DNA of 64,000 bases from Vanessa cardui. Lineage: Eukaryota; Arthropoda; Insecta; Lepidoptera; Nymphalidae. Of this stretch, positions 1 through 10,259 are shown one piece after another. A program made the translations under genes and the position numbers. Numbering within the stretch: the stretch's first letter is position 1; each line of letters opens with the position of its first letter. The notes under the pieces were generated by a model, which saw only the letters and a list, made by a program, of their open reading frames with translations, was not told where the DNA came from and did no database searches. The stretch spans positions 17,501 to 81,500 of the forward strand of contig NC_061135.1 in the NCBI RefSeq assembly GCF_905220365.1, read 5' to 3'.

Positions 1-480
1 ACCTACCTACCTACCTACCTACCTACCTACCTACCTACCTACCTACCTACCTACCTACCTACCTACCTACCTACCTACCTACCTACCTACCTACCTACCT
101 ACCTACCTACCTACCTACCTACCTACCTACCTACCTACCTACCTACCTACCTACCTACCTACCTACCTACCTACCTACCTACCTACCTACCTACCTACCT
201 ACCTACCTACCTACCTACCTACCTACCTACCTACCTACCTACCTACCTACCTACCTACCTACCTACCTACCTACCTACCTACCTACCTACCTACCTACCT
301 ACCTACCTACCTACCTACCTACCTACCTACCTACCTACCTACCTACCTACCTACCTACCTACCTACCTACCTACCTACCTACCTACCTACCTACCTACCT
401 ACCTACCTACCTACCTACCTACCTACCTACCTACCTACCTACCTACCTACCTACCTACCTACCTACCTACCTACCTACCT
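1..480. repeat. (ACCT)n tetranucleotide array, 120 perfect units
   Basis: Every base from the window edge to 480 follows the ACCT period with no interruption, giving 120 units. The array probably extends beyond the left edge. It ends abruptly in ordinary AT-rich sequence. No gene or promoter motif lies in it. Confidence 0.98.
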
Positions 481-1532
481 GCTTTAAATTTTTACTGTCG
501 CAAAGTGACGATAGCACACAGACTTTACTTTACTTTAGCGGAAGTACATATTAACACCGATAGTTTTATGTGTAGATTTTCTGTTTCGAGCGAGTTCGGG
601 TTTTAATCTAGTAATGATAAAAGTAAATACTATTTCTTAATAAATTATACATCAATAAACCTATATGTAATTATGTATTAATAATGTATGTATTGCATAC
701 ATTAGCTCGGATAAAATAAATAAAACTAAGCAAATGTTTTTCATCATTCAATAATATTTTATTATTGATTAGTTCCCATTAGGTTCACCGTCACCGTGGC
801 GCTGCATTATAGTTTACTTCGAACACACTGTCTAAATAGCTCGGGAGGTAGCGTTGCGTTTTCGGCAGTGATTTTAGGGTTTTTCTATTTCTCTCGAAAT
901 ACATTATTACCGAACCAAGCGTCAGTTGGCAAAATAAATAATTAAATAATAGTACGCCAGGTCAAACTTTTTCCATTAATAGTTGTCATAATTTTTTTTT
1001 TTTTTTCGAGTCTTTTTGATTTAGACTTCTCACAACGCAGTACACTATAATTGCAGTTAAGTGTCCCTTCTAGTATTCTTGTAATACTCTTCGATCATTA
1101 TCTGAACCTCTTTTAGTGGTTTTGACTTGTGCAAACATAATAAGATAATACATCATTACATTTTTTCTTCTGTGTATGTATGTCATTCGATTTTATAGTC
1201 GAGTTCTTTCTAGAAAACAAGTAATCTCTCCGTTTACTTATTATATTTAAACAATATCAGGCAGACATTAATATCAAAAATAGTTGTTAAATCTTAAATT
1301 AACCTTTTTTAGTACTATAAAGGCTGCCGTTAGCAAATTTTATCGTCGATATAGCGACCATTACTAAATTTAGCCCTAATATGTTAGGGGTGTCGCTATA
1401 GTGAGCGGGGCCGCTATTTCCAGCCACCATTGCTGCGCCGTAGTCCCGCACCGCCACGTCGCCGCGCTATTTCTGCCGGCTTAGGCATCACCACGACCTC
1501 CCGTGCGGCAGATACCACCGGAAGGGGCGTGA
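481..1532. other. AT-rich stretch upstream of BEL/Pao gag, no gene
   Basis: No open frame of note is seen. It may contain the 5' LTR or leader of the BEL/Pao relic that follows, but with no 3' LTR to compare it cannot be delimited. A nested hairpin lies at 1350-1400 (TATAGCGAC pairing with GTCGCTATA, inner stem CCCTAA with TTAGGG). The last 130 bases before the gag start are distinctly GC-richer. Confidence 0.5.
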
Positions 1533-2120
1533 GTGTTTTCAATCGTTATTTTTAGATATTTTACGATGGGAATCGAGGACGATGTGAAAAAATTGGCGGA
1601 ACTAATTACAAAGCGTAGTTCTGTTAAGGGCCAAATAACCAAGTTTAAAAATTATATTGATAGATTCGATGAGTTTGAAACGCTTACTACGACGGAAAGG
1701 GCTGCACTTACTCTTAAGCTTAGTAGATTTGAAGCGTTGTCTTCTAAATTTGACGATTTACAAAGCAAGATCGAGGTTATTAATGTTAATAAGTTAGACG
1801 AGGAGCTCGCTGAACGAGAAATCATTGAGAGTGCCTTTATTAAAAATTTTGTGGCGGCTCAAACCCTGTTGCAAGTGCACAATCACGTTGACAGTGACCG
1901 CGAATCTAGTAACTATCATAATGTAAGCCATTGTGGGCTCGACCATAATGAAAACGGTTTTAGGCTTCCGTTAATTAACATTGCTAAGTTTGATGGTTCG
2001 CATCTTAAGTGGATGGAATTTCGAGATACATTCAAATCTCTAGTTCATCAAAATAGTCGAATTAGCCCCATGAATAAGTTGCATTATTTACTGTCATATT
2101 TAGAGGGGGAACCAGCTCGT
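1533..2120 (+). pseudogene. gag: BEL/Pao gag, N-terminal part, cut by the hAT insertion
   Basis: The most likely methionine is at 1566 (MGIEDDVKKL). The frame encodes an N-terminal helical region with the KRSSVKGQITKFKNYI motif, then LPLINIAKFDGSHLKWMEFRDTF and KLHYLLSYLEGEPA. These are hallmarks of the DUF1759-type gag region of insect BEL/Pao LTR retrotransposons, which packages element RNA. The frame stops just after 2120, where a foreign element begins, and the protein resumes at 3869. The last eight bases, CAGCTCGT at 2113-2120, are the duplicated target site. Reading through the insertion gives an artificial stop. Assignment to BEL/Pao is by recognised motifs, not by search. Confidence 0.8.
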
Positions 2121-2485
2121 TAGTGTTGCCCAAATTCAGTCTTGGTCTTGCAGTCTTGGTCTTGTTCTTGCGTTTTTGCAAGACCAAGACCAAGAACAAG
2201 ACCGCATATTTTTAGCAAGACCAAGACCAAGACTGACCGTGCAAGACTTAAGCAAGAACAAGACATAGCCTGCAAGACTCTTGCGTCTTGCAGCTAGGAC
2301 TTAGCGCTATTTCACGGAGTAGTTAGGTATACCAGTTCGGTGTAAAGGTACGCTTAGGAATTCTATGAGACGCAAAAAACTGTATCAAAGAATATGAAAA
2401 ACTGAACCTATGCGCATTACGACTAATACCATAAACATACGTACATAGCGAATAAAAAAATATCCATTAAAATCAAACTGAGTGC

Positions 2486-2755
2486 ATGCATAGTTATGTT
2501 TTAATCGTCGGCACTTTGATAATGCCGCATCAAAGGTTTTGTACTTACTTCTCAAAGAAATTTGCCGTTTTTCGGAAGTATATGGTTATGATAAACGCGC
2601 CGGCGGCTTCTTTTGAAATCATATACAACAATTGTTGCCGCCGCGCCGAAATCACAGCATTTGACACTATTTTATGGCTGCCACAGGGCGTAGGTATACT
2701 CATGCAAAATAATTTCGAATTTGTTTTGAAAACTGGTGTTCCAAAGAATAAATAA
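2486..2755 (+). CDS. Unrecognised 89-residue open frame inside the hAT element
   Basis: An ATG-initiated frame of 89 codons in the interior of the hAT-type element. The product has no recognised domain. It has a few cysteines (NCCRRAE) and a short hydrophobic stretch, but no hAT dimerisation motif or zinc finger. It could be random, a decayed transposase piece or captured host sequence. Nothing upstream resembles a promoter. Confidence 0.15.
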   Translation: MHSYVLIVGTLIMPHQRFCTYFSKKFAVFRKYMVMINAPAASFEIIYNNCCRRAEITAFDTILWLPQGVGILMQNNFEFVLKTGVPKNK

Positions 2756-2954
2756 GTTTCAGAGTGCTTAGAATGAAAATGAATACATTATAATGATCAC
2801 GCAAGTAGTATTATGATTACGGTAAAATGGTAAATAATAAATTTTATGGCTTTAAAAATTTTTAAAAATTTTTAATTTTTTAATAAATTTTTAATAAAGG
2901 CACAACTAAACTTAATTTATTAAGTTATATATTGTTTAATTATTATAACTTAAT

Positions 2955-3526
2955 TTATTATGACATCTATTACCTATGGTAATAGATGTCATAATAATTT
3001 ATTCTAGTAAGTATATATTATATTAATATTGATTATATGGTTTTAAACTAATTACTTAGGTACTATTATTTTACATTCAGTCATTATATTTATTAAGTTT
3101 TTACAAGAAAAAAATAGCAAAAACGTGTTCAAATATCACCCGTTTGATAAATATTGTAGCCACTTTATATATAGTAACATAAGGTTATGTTACTATATAA
3201 TAACAGTACACAACAGCTTTATCATTAGGTAATGATAAAGCTGTTGTGTACTGTTATGTTTGATTTGTGTTGTATTTTATTTTTTATTGAAATAACTGAT
3301 AAATCGTAAAATTCTTTTATTAAATTTCATATATGTTGAGGGTTCAATCTTTCTAGACAGATATTGTTCTTTAAAATACAGTCAAGTTATTGTAATTAAT
3401 TTGTTTATTACATGTTTTAGCAAATGTAAGCTTATTTGCTAAGACATGTAAAAAACTAATTGGAATGTGGAAGTAACTGTTTCTTAAATACATATAAGAT
3501 ATTATTATTAAGAGACAGTTACTTCC
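2955..3526. repeat. Five successive short-loop inverted repeats in the hAT interior
   Basis: Stems read directly: 2955-2997 (20-bp arms, 3-nt loop); about 3165-3200 (about 14-bp arms with a TAACATAA/TTATGTTA core); 3200-3257 (28-bp perfect arms, 2-nt gap); 3408-3451 (18-bp arms, one mismatch); 3469-3526 (18-bp arms, one mismatch, 22-nt loop). They share no sequence with each other, so they are not one dispersed repeat. They could fold as hairpins or cruciforms. Confidence 0.85.
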
Positions 3527-3860
3527 ATGAAAAACGACATATAGGTCAGTTGATTTTTCAAATTTCTTATCAAATCTTCAGTAATTTATTAATCAGCTTG
3601 ATCTTTACTATGGCTATGTTAATTTAAGCTCACAATGTTCCAATTCTAATACGTTTTTCTAAGATTTAAAATAAACTTTAATAAATAGTAATAGACTAAT
3701 AGGTAATTGCAAGACTTGCAAGACTCTTGCTGCAAGACGAAGACCAAGACCAAGACTGGGAGCGCAAGACCAAGACCAAGACCAAGACCAGGTGTATTGG
3801 CGCAAGACCAAGACCAAGACTGGCCAAGTCTCGTCTTGGTCTTGCATTTGGGCAACACTA

Positions 3861-4560
3861 CAGCTCGTACTGTTGCGAATCTCGAAGTTTCTTTCAATAA
3901 CTATGAGGAGACTTGGAACCTGCTATTACAACGTTATGGCAACAAACGTTTATTAATAGATCATCACCCCAGTTCGCTTTTTAATATTACCGCACTAGAT
4001 AGAGAATCTGAGAAGTCGCTCGGCTTCCTAGTGGATCAGTCTAGGACAATCAACTGAGCATTGGGACGTTATTGTTATACATTTGGTTTCATCTAAGCTA
4101 GACAGCAACACATTCATGAGATGGGAGGAACACCGTAATACGATGTCAAATGATACACCCACGCTTAAAGATTTTCACAAGTTTATAAACGATCGAGCAT
4201 CCATTTTAGGATCGGTTCACAGCAGTAGGGTTAAGAGCTCTTTTAAATCAATTCATGGTCAACAGCGAGCCGCGACTGCTACTAGTGTTAAGCCGGAACG
4301 TTCACACTTGAAGTCATATGCGTCCACTAGTAATAGCAACACTAGTTGTGATCTACAACAAAGATCGTCTCCTTCTAATTTATGTGCTTGTTTTAATTCT
4401 ACTGAGCATAGGATATTTGATTGTCCATCATTTAGGGCGATGAGCATTAGGCTACTAAATTGAAATTATGTAAGAATTGTTTGAAATCTGGTCATTTTTC
4501 TCGTCAATGTCGCTTCGGTCATGTGTAAAAAAAGGCACAACTCACCTCAGCATCTTACTA
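3861..4560 (+). pseudogene. gag: BEL/Pao gag, C-terminal part, frameshifted
   Basis: From 3869 the gag protein resumes (TVANLEVSFNNYEETWNLL, then KSLGFLVDQ). A frameshift near 4045-4060 moves to another frame that reads WDVIVIHLVSSKLDS and KWEEHRN-like text through 4463. A second frameshift near 4455-4465 leads to a retroviral zinc knuckle, C-X2-C-X4-H-X4-C (CKNCLKSGHFSRQC), at about 4470-4512. An upstream cysteine-rich motif (CACFNSTEHRIFDC) precedes it. This order, gag core then paired Cys motifs, matches insect Pao/BEL gag. At least two frameshifts make it non-functional. Confidence 0.75.
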
Positions 4561-5188
4561 CAAATATCGAAGGCAATACAACTACTGCTGTAAGCAATAT
4601 TAGCCCCGTCACTATACACACTAGCTAACTTTTGTGATGAGAATATTAGTCAAGTCCTACTGTCGACGGTTCTGATTGAGGCTGTCAATCCAAGGACGCG
4701 TAAATCGGTAACCTTACGCGCCTTGTTAGATTGTGGCAGTCAGTCTTCATTTTCAACTTTAAATTTGAAACGAAAATTGTCACTAGATGTCACTCCTTTA
4801 AGCTCTATGAATGTCATTGGTTTTGGTAATAGTTATTCAGGAACTATCACAGAATGTTGTGTTGTTGAAATTAAATCATTTAATACGTCTTTTAATATTA
4901 CATCCAATTTTTATGTCATGAACCAATTTACTAGTTCGCTACTTAATTCTAGTTTTGATATTAGTTCATTTAAAATTCCTAGTCATATTATCCTAGCGGA
5001 TACCAAGTTTTATGAATCGTCTCAAGTTAATATGCTCATCGGTTTGGATCTGTTTTGGGACAACATCGGCTCTGAGCAACAGCCATTGGGCCCAGGGTAT
5101 TCTAGAATACACAGTTCAAAGTTGGGCTGGCTGATTGGTGAACCTGTGCTTTTGTATAGCAAGCAAATTAATAATAATGATAAGTGTA
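4561..5188 (+). pseudogene. pol: BEL/Pao aspartic protease (A17-type) region
   Basis: After broken sequence to about 4700, an open frame from 4723 carries LLDCGSQSSF, the active-site D-(C/S/T)-G-S context of Pao-family A17 proteases. Later come MLIGLDLFWD and KLGWLIGEP, the conserved substrate-pocket block that precedes the Pao reverse transcriptase. The protease would process the element's polyprotein. The frame then runs without a stop into an unrelated R4-type element at 5189, so the BEL RT never follows. Bases 5176-5188 are the duplicated target of that insertion. Confidence 0.75.
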
Positions 5189-7044
5189 TGACCATTAGCC
5201 AACAGGTTCGTCGTTCTCGAAAGAGTCTGTCGACATGCTGGATAGATTACAAGAAGGCCTATGATTCCGTGCCGCATACGTGGCTCTTGAGGGTGCTGGA
5301 GTTGTATAAATTAGATACAACTCTATGCAGTTTCTTGAGATCATGTATGGGGCAATGGCGGACAGTCCTTCGCTATCCAGGATGCCGAACGATTCATAGT
5401 AATGACGAACCGATAAGGATTGAGCGGGGAATATTCCAGGGCGATAGTTTGAGTCCATTGTGGTTTTGTTTAGCCTTGAACCCTCTAAGTACTCTGTTGG
5501 AGAGGTCAATGCTGGGCTATCGTTTGCGGAGAGGAGGTAAAGTAATATCCCACCTACTTTACATGGATGACTTAAAGCTCTTTGCACCTTCAGATTCACA
5601 ACTAGTGGAGTTACTAAAGGTAACAGAAACTTTTAGTAATTCTATTAGAATGGAATTTGGAGTTGACAAATGCGCGGTTATGCATGTAAAGCGAGGAGAG
5701 ATTATGGAATCTGACGGATTACAACTTTCAGATTCCATAAACTTTAAATCACTGTCCGCAAACGAATCATACAAATACTTGGGTATGTCGGAAGCGTTAG
5801 GCATCAATGTGATAGACATGAAACAATCATTGCAGGAGCGTTTCTTTGGTCGCCTGAAAAAGGTACTCAAAAGTCTTTTATCAGGTGGCAATAAGGTTCG
5901 CGCCTTCAATGGTTGGGTCATGCCGGTCTTGATGCACTCTTTCGGCATACTCAAGTGGACTCAAAAAGAACTAGACGCCTTGGATAGGAGAGTCCGTGTC
6001 CTGCTGACTGCATATCGAATGCATCATCCTCGGTCTTCGGTGATGAGATTGTACATCCCACGGAGATGTGGTGGCCGTGGCTTTTTAAATGCCAAGACCC
6101 TACATAACCGTGAGGTATACAAACTCAGGGAGTATTTCCTCCACACTGACTTGGATATGCACCGAGATGTAGTTATAATGGACAAGGGGCTAACTCCGCT
6201 CTCCTTAGGCAAAGAGAACTGGCGCAAGCCTGTAGTACTAAGTACTGAGAACCGCAAGGAGGTATGGAAGAGCAAGGAGTTACACGGACGCTTCTATCGG
6301 GCCCTTCATGGACCCGATGTGGACTTTATGGCGTCCGTATCTTGGCTACGGTTCGGTAACCTATTTGGTGAAACCGAAGGTTTTGTCTGTGCGATTATGG
6401 ACGAAGTTATCATGACGAACAATTATCGGAAGTATATTGTGAGGGATGGCACGGTGGACATATGTCGGGCGTGTCACACTCCGGGCGAATCCCTTAGACA
6501 TATTATTTCCGGTTGTTCTCGTCTTGCTAACGGAGAGTATTTGCACAGACATAATCAAGTGGCCAAGATTATCCATCAACAACTTGCACTTCGATACGGT
6601 CTTGTGGTATCAGAGGTACCATACTAGAGGTATGTGCCCGACCCAGTTCTCGAGAATGGTCATATCACACTGTACTGGGACCGATCTATAATCACTGACA
6701 GGACTGTTGTCGCCAACAAGCCTGATATAGTGGTGATAGATCGGTCAGAGCGCCGCACGATAATTGTTGACATCACCATCCCTCATGACGAGAATCTCGT
6801 GAAGGCTGAGAAAGATAAACAAATAAAATATCTTGACTTAGCTCACGAGGTTGTCGACATGTGGGATGTGGATACAGCAGTTATTGTGCCGATAGTTGTT
6901 TCAGTGAATGGCCTAATGGCCAAGAGCCTCGACCAACACCTTAAGAGGCTCTCGTTAGGTAGCTGGGTCAAGGGCCTGATGCAGAAGGCAGTACTCCTCG
7001 GCACGGCTCCTATTGTGAGGAAGTTCCTCTCTCTGGAGCCCTGA
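5189..7044 (+). pseudogene. R2/R4-type RT plus restriction-like endonuclease, one stop codon
   Basis: In order: RT motif A DYKKAYDSVPH, motif B IFQGDSLSPLWFC, catalytic YMDD near 5560, thumb and linker. Then come a CCHC finger C-X2-C-X8-H-X4-C (CRACHTPGESLRHIISGC, about 6463-6516) and a restriction-like endonuclease with KPDIVVIDRSERR followed by IIVDITIPHD. This C-terminal finger plus PD-(D/E)XK nuclease is diagnostic of the R2/R4/NeSL group, as opposed to APE-type elements. A single TAG at 6625-6627 interrupts an otherwise open frame that resumes as RYVPDPVLENG. The N-terminal end is fused in frame to the BEL protease reading frame by chance. Confidence 0.85.
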
Positions 7045-7169
7045 CCACCGGTGGCTTGGACCCTGTTCCCGCCACTGGTTGGCCTCTGTATTTTATATTT
7101 TTAAATATATTTTATGTGTTTGTATTTTATATTTAAAAATGTAACATTATATGAGTGAAAATAAATAAA
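5189..7169 (+). mobile_element. 5'-truncated R2/R4 (Dong)-like non-LTR retrotransposon
   Basis: The element is flanked by the 13-bp direct repeat AATGATAAGTGTA at 5176-5188 and 7170-7182, as expected for target-primed reverse transcription. It starts within the RT domain, so the 5' part (DNA-binding fingers, RT N-terminus) is missing. A 125-bp 3' UTR follows the ORF stop at 7042-7044 and ends in an A-rich ATAAATAAA tail. The target contains TTAATAATAATGATAA. Dong elements of silkworm are known to prefer TAA repeats, which fits. Clade placement rests on domain order and motifs. Confidence 0.85.
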
Positions 7170-7376
7170 AATGATAAGTGTAATAACTATCCACTTTCGA
7201 AAGACAATCCTTAAGTTTCATCTTCAATTCTTCCTTTTTATAAAATAAACTAACATCCACTTCAATCCTACTAAATCGATGGAATAGGTGATGTGCTATA
7301 GCTCTTAACCGGTTAAAACTTTTAAATTGAGACTTGGCTGACAAGGTAAGTGACACTTCATCAAGTTTAGAGTCGA
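7170..7376. other. BEL/Pao remainder after the R4 insertion, degenerate
   Basis: The sequence resumes with the duplicated target AATGATAAGTGTA. The continued BEL frame gives about 11 more codons before a stop. No BEL RT, RNase H, integrase or 3' LTR can be recognised before the next element at about 7377, so the copy is truncated here. An antisense open frame at 7147-7356 has no recognisable domain. Confidence 0.4.
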
Positions 7377-8460
7377 TTAAATCAAATCAAATCAATATAA
7401 TTTATATACATAATTTATTCAAGTAGGCTTTTACAAGCACTTTTGAATCGTCATTTTACAATTAAGTGAAGCTACCATCGGTTCGGAAAGTAGATTCTAC
7501 CGAGAAGTACTGGCAAGAAACTCAGTAGTTACTCTTTTTTAACATTTAAAAATACAAATTCATTTTAGTTAAATACAATTATTTAAATTAATATATCCTG
7601 CGTGGAACTCAACAGATGTTAACTCCACGCTCTTTTATGCATGCATCTATAAAATCTTGTATTGAATAATATGCTTTATCTACCAATGTATTTTTTTACA
7701 AACGATTTGAATTTACTAAACTGCAAAGTTAAAAATGTCTGCGGAATTTTATTATAGAAGCGGATACCTTGCCCCATGAAGGACTTATTGACTTTGCGGA
7801 GTCAGAAACATGGCTTTATAAGCTTATCCTTACTCCTAGTGCACGTACAATGATTATCACTGATTTTATCAAAGTGATCAATGTTACTGCGAATATATAT
7901 AATATTGTTGTAAATATATTGAACCTTGTGGAACTCCCATTTTTAATGTAGATCCAGAAGACTTTATTTCATTAATGAAAACTTGCTGGATTCTTTGACT
8001 TAAGTATGAAGCAATGAGATTAAGAGCTTTACCTTTAACACCGTAATATTTGAATTTATAAAGAAGTGTTTCGTGTTCTACACAATCGAATGCTTTAGAT
8101 AAATCACAGAATATCCCAATAGCGTTCTTTGATTTGTCCCAAGCATCGTAAATATGTTTGAGAAGCGCAATCCCCGCATCAGTTGTCGAGCGACCTCTTC
8201 TAAAACCGAATTGCTCACCATGAAAAATAGCATATGTACCGAAATGGATGAAAAGTTGATTTAAAATATTTTTTTCGAATATTTCACTTAAGGATGGCAG
8301 TATTGAAATAGGCAATAATTTCAAACTCGCTGGTTGGATCCAAGATGTTTCTAAAATCTCATCAACAGGAATTGAATTCACTAAGTCCCGAATCTGAATC
8401 CTCAACTCTTCAACTGAACCCTTAGGCTTAGCATCTCTTATCTCAACTTCATAAATGATC
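7377..8460 (-). mobile_element. CR1/Jockey-type non-LTR fragment, minus strand
   Basis: The 3' end reads on the plus strand as AAATCAAATCAAATC at 7377, the family's (TTTGAT)n tail in antisense. A 3' UTR shared with the copies at 35394, 42643 and 17157 follows (TTCAAGTAGGCTTTTACAAG, GAATCGTCATTTTACAATT). An RT fragment lies at 7884-8405. The copy lacks its 5' part and its RT C-terminus is missing or unrecognisable. An AT microsatellite begins at its upstream end. Confidence 0.8.
7884..8405 (-). pseudogene. Reverse transcriptase fragment (CR1/Jockey-type)
   Basis: The minus-strand frame encodes ISILPSLSEIFEKNIL, EQFGFRRGRSTTDA, IGIFCDLSKAFDCVEHETLL and MGVPQGS, the RT fingers and palm motifs of CR1/Jockey-group elements. 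The catalytic FADD/YADD block is absent because the frame ends after PQGS (GSIYLQQYYIYSQ). The N-terminal 25 residues do not look like the family, suggesting a junction near 8330. It is a dead fragment. Confidence 0.75.
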
Positions 8461-8461
8461 C

Positions 8462-8465
<4 letters not shown>

Positions 8466-8524
<59 letters not shown>
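8466..8524. repeat. (AT)n microsatellite
   Basis: About 29 uninterrupted AT dinucleotides lie at the upstream boundary of the minus-strand non-LTR fragment. Confidence 0.95.
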
Positions 8525-8528
<4 letters not shown>

Positions 8529-8650
8529 GATAAGCTATAGGCCTTTCCATAATGTAAATTCAAAAAAAAAATTTTTTTTTTAAATATTCTAAGTCTAATG
8601 CTATGAATGTGACAACTGTTTGACAATTTTATATTAAATCAAATATCGAT

Positions 8651-8873
8651 TGTATAATATGTATGTGTAAGGTTTTCTGTAATAATATCTTTATTAGTAA
8701 AATGTTTTTTATCAACTGGTCACACTGGTGGCCGCTTGGCGGCGCGCGGGATTCAAATCGGCCATCTTAGAGACGCGGACGCGGGAAGCGGATTCTTGGA
8801 AAAGTTTGAAAGTCTAAAGTTATATTTTAAAATATATTGTATGTGCAACTGAATATTGGAGTTTAATTGAAAA
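8651..8873 (+). repeat. 5' LTR of gypsy copy 1
   Basis: It matches the 3' LTR from GTAAGGTTTTCTGTAATAAT to TTTAATTGAAAA at 8873. The start at 8651 is set by TGTATAATATG, also present at 15308. It is shorter than the 3' LTR because it lacks about 87 bases present there. A clean target duplication was not found, and the ends are not canonical TG...CA. Confidence 0.7.
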
Positions 8874-9452
8874 CTTCGCCGACACCTACTGGAAAAGCGT
8901 CTTTACATCTCAGAAGCCAGGGATAAACCAATACAACAGTAAGTACGCGCCTACAACTTAATTATGACCAACATTGATCGATTTTTAAGTTTTATAGTTT
9001 GTTTTCTCGTCTAAAAGTATATATTACGAACATATAGTATAGTATTAAAATTTGTAGTATAATATTAGAAATAGTCCGAATGATCTTTTTAATAAGGAGA
9101 ATGCTTCCTCTAAAAAAAGAAAAAAAATTCAATATATTTCACCACGAGCTCCAAATACATTCGCTTGCCGTGACGCCCATTGCCAAGCTAAACTACGCCG
9201 CTTACAACTGTTACTATCGAATCATTTTAACAACGTAAATTGTAGCTTCTTATTTAAAATTATATTTATGTTCAATTATATTTAATTATTGTATTTTTTT
9301 TAACTTACATTTATATTGTATTTATTAAATTAAATTAAATTTATTAGTAGTACCTACATTTAAATCAATACAATTATAAAGCAAAACTCATATACGAATA
9401 ATTTGTATTAAAAAAAAAAAATATATATATTTCATGCAATTTTAATTTATTT

Positions 9453-10259
9453 TTGCGTAGAACGTATGGTTTTTTTACGATAGTAGGGATTTCGTCTTTT
9501 AAACATAATACATATTCCTCGATTTTAAATCTAATGCACACAATTTCCGATTACGAGTTCCAGATGATGGAATCAAACGATGTTGGCCGGAGTACAGAAA
9601 CTCCTCGACGCAGCCGGTCACGTTCCAGGCGCAGTCTCACTCGCGGACGTGATCGCGACTCCAATCGACGCAGCCGCAGCTATTGCCGTCGGCTACAGGA
9701 TCGCGAAGAGACGTTGAGGCAAGAACAGAAGCGGGTTCGCCAGCTAGACGTCGACCGCGAAGCGTGCACCGCCGATCTCCGCAAACAGCTACGCGTGACA
9801 GCCGTAGCCGCAGCCCTGGCCCCAGTCGTGGCCACAAACGCTTTCGATACCGCAGCAACAGTCGTGCACGCGATGGGGACTACCGAGAAGATTCAAAAAG
9901 GTCACGTAGTCCATCTTTTTCTTCTAAAGATGTAACTCAAATAATTAAGTCTATTAAAGATATCTTACCGTCACAGCCGAGCCATAGCACACAAATTTCG
10001 AATAGAGATAGTAAAAACATTATACCTGAGTTTAATCCTTCAGAGAAAAACCAGCGTATGGATATTTGGCTTAAAAAGGTTAATGAATGTGCGGTGGTCT
10101 ACGGCTGGGACGAGAGGAGCACAATACATTTTTCTATGCAAAAAACTGTCTGGGTTAGCTAAAATATGGTATGAGAGTCAGAGCTCGATTTTGTATAGCT
10201 GGTCGTAATGGCAAGTCAAATTATTAAGCGCCTTTCCTTGCGATCAAAATTATGGGCAG
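9453..10259 (+). pseudogene. gag: Gypsy copy 1 gag, Arg/Ser-rich N-terminus, frameshifted
   Basis: The frame at 9453-9935 begins with an Arg/Ser-rich segment (RRSRSRSRRSLTRGRDRD). After a frameshift near 9690-9750 the RS-rich text continues in the frame of 9683-10162 (RDSRSRSPGPSRGHKRFRYR). The capsid-type motif IIPEFNPSEKNQRMDIWLKKV follows. A run of A's at about 10140 shifts the frame again. After that the frame reads on toward the 10260 segment but contains a TAA at about 10205. Basic RS-rich gag N-termini occur in several insect gypsy lineages. At least two frameshifts and one stop are visible. Confidence 0.7.

Larger units (their letters stand above)
2121..3860. mobile_element. Non-autonomous hAT-type DNA transposon nested in BEL gag
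   Basis: The ends are a perfect 15-bp terminal inverted repeat (TAGTGTTGCCCAAAT at 2121-2135, its complement at 3846-3860). It is flanked by an 8-bp direct repeat CAGCTCGT at 2113-2120 and 3861-3868. Eight-bp duplications and a (C/T)AGTGTTGCC start are typical of hAT elements. Both ends carry dense subterminal CAAGAC/GTCTTG hexamers (2138-2300 and 3710-3846), likely transposase-binding repeats. No transposase was recognised inside, so mobilisation in trans is inferred. The BEL frame continues on both sides, so this insertion is younger than the BEL copy. Confidence 0.88.

Noticed and set aside
3646..4057. Repeat proteins across CAAGAC units
   Set aside because: Artefacts of the hAT subterminal hexamers; only the part after 3868 is real gag.
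5195..5954. Antisense genes on the minus strand (134 and 131 codons)
   Set aside because: Shadows of the R4 RT frame; no domains.
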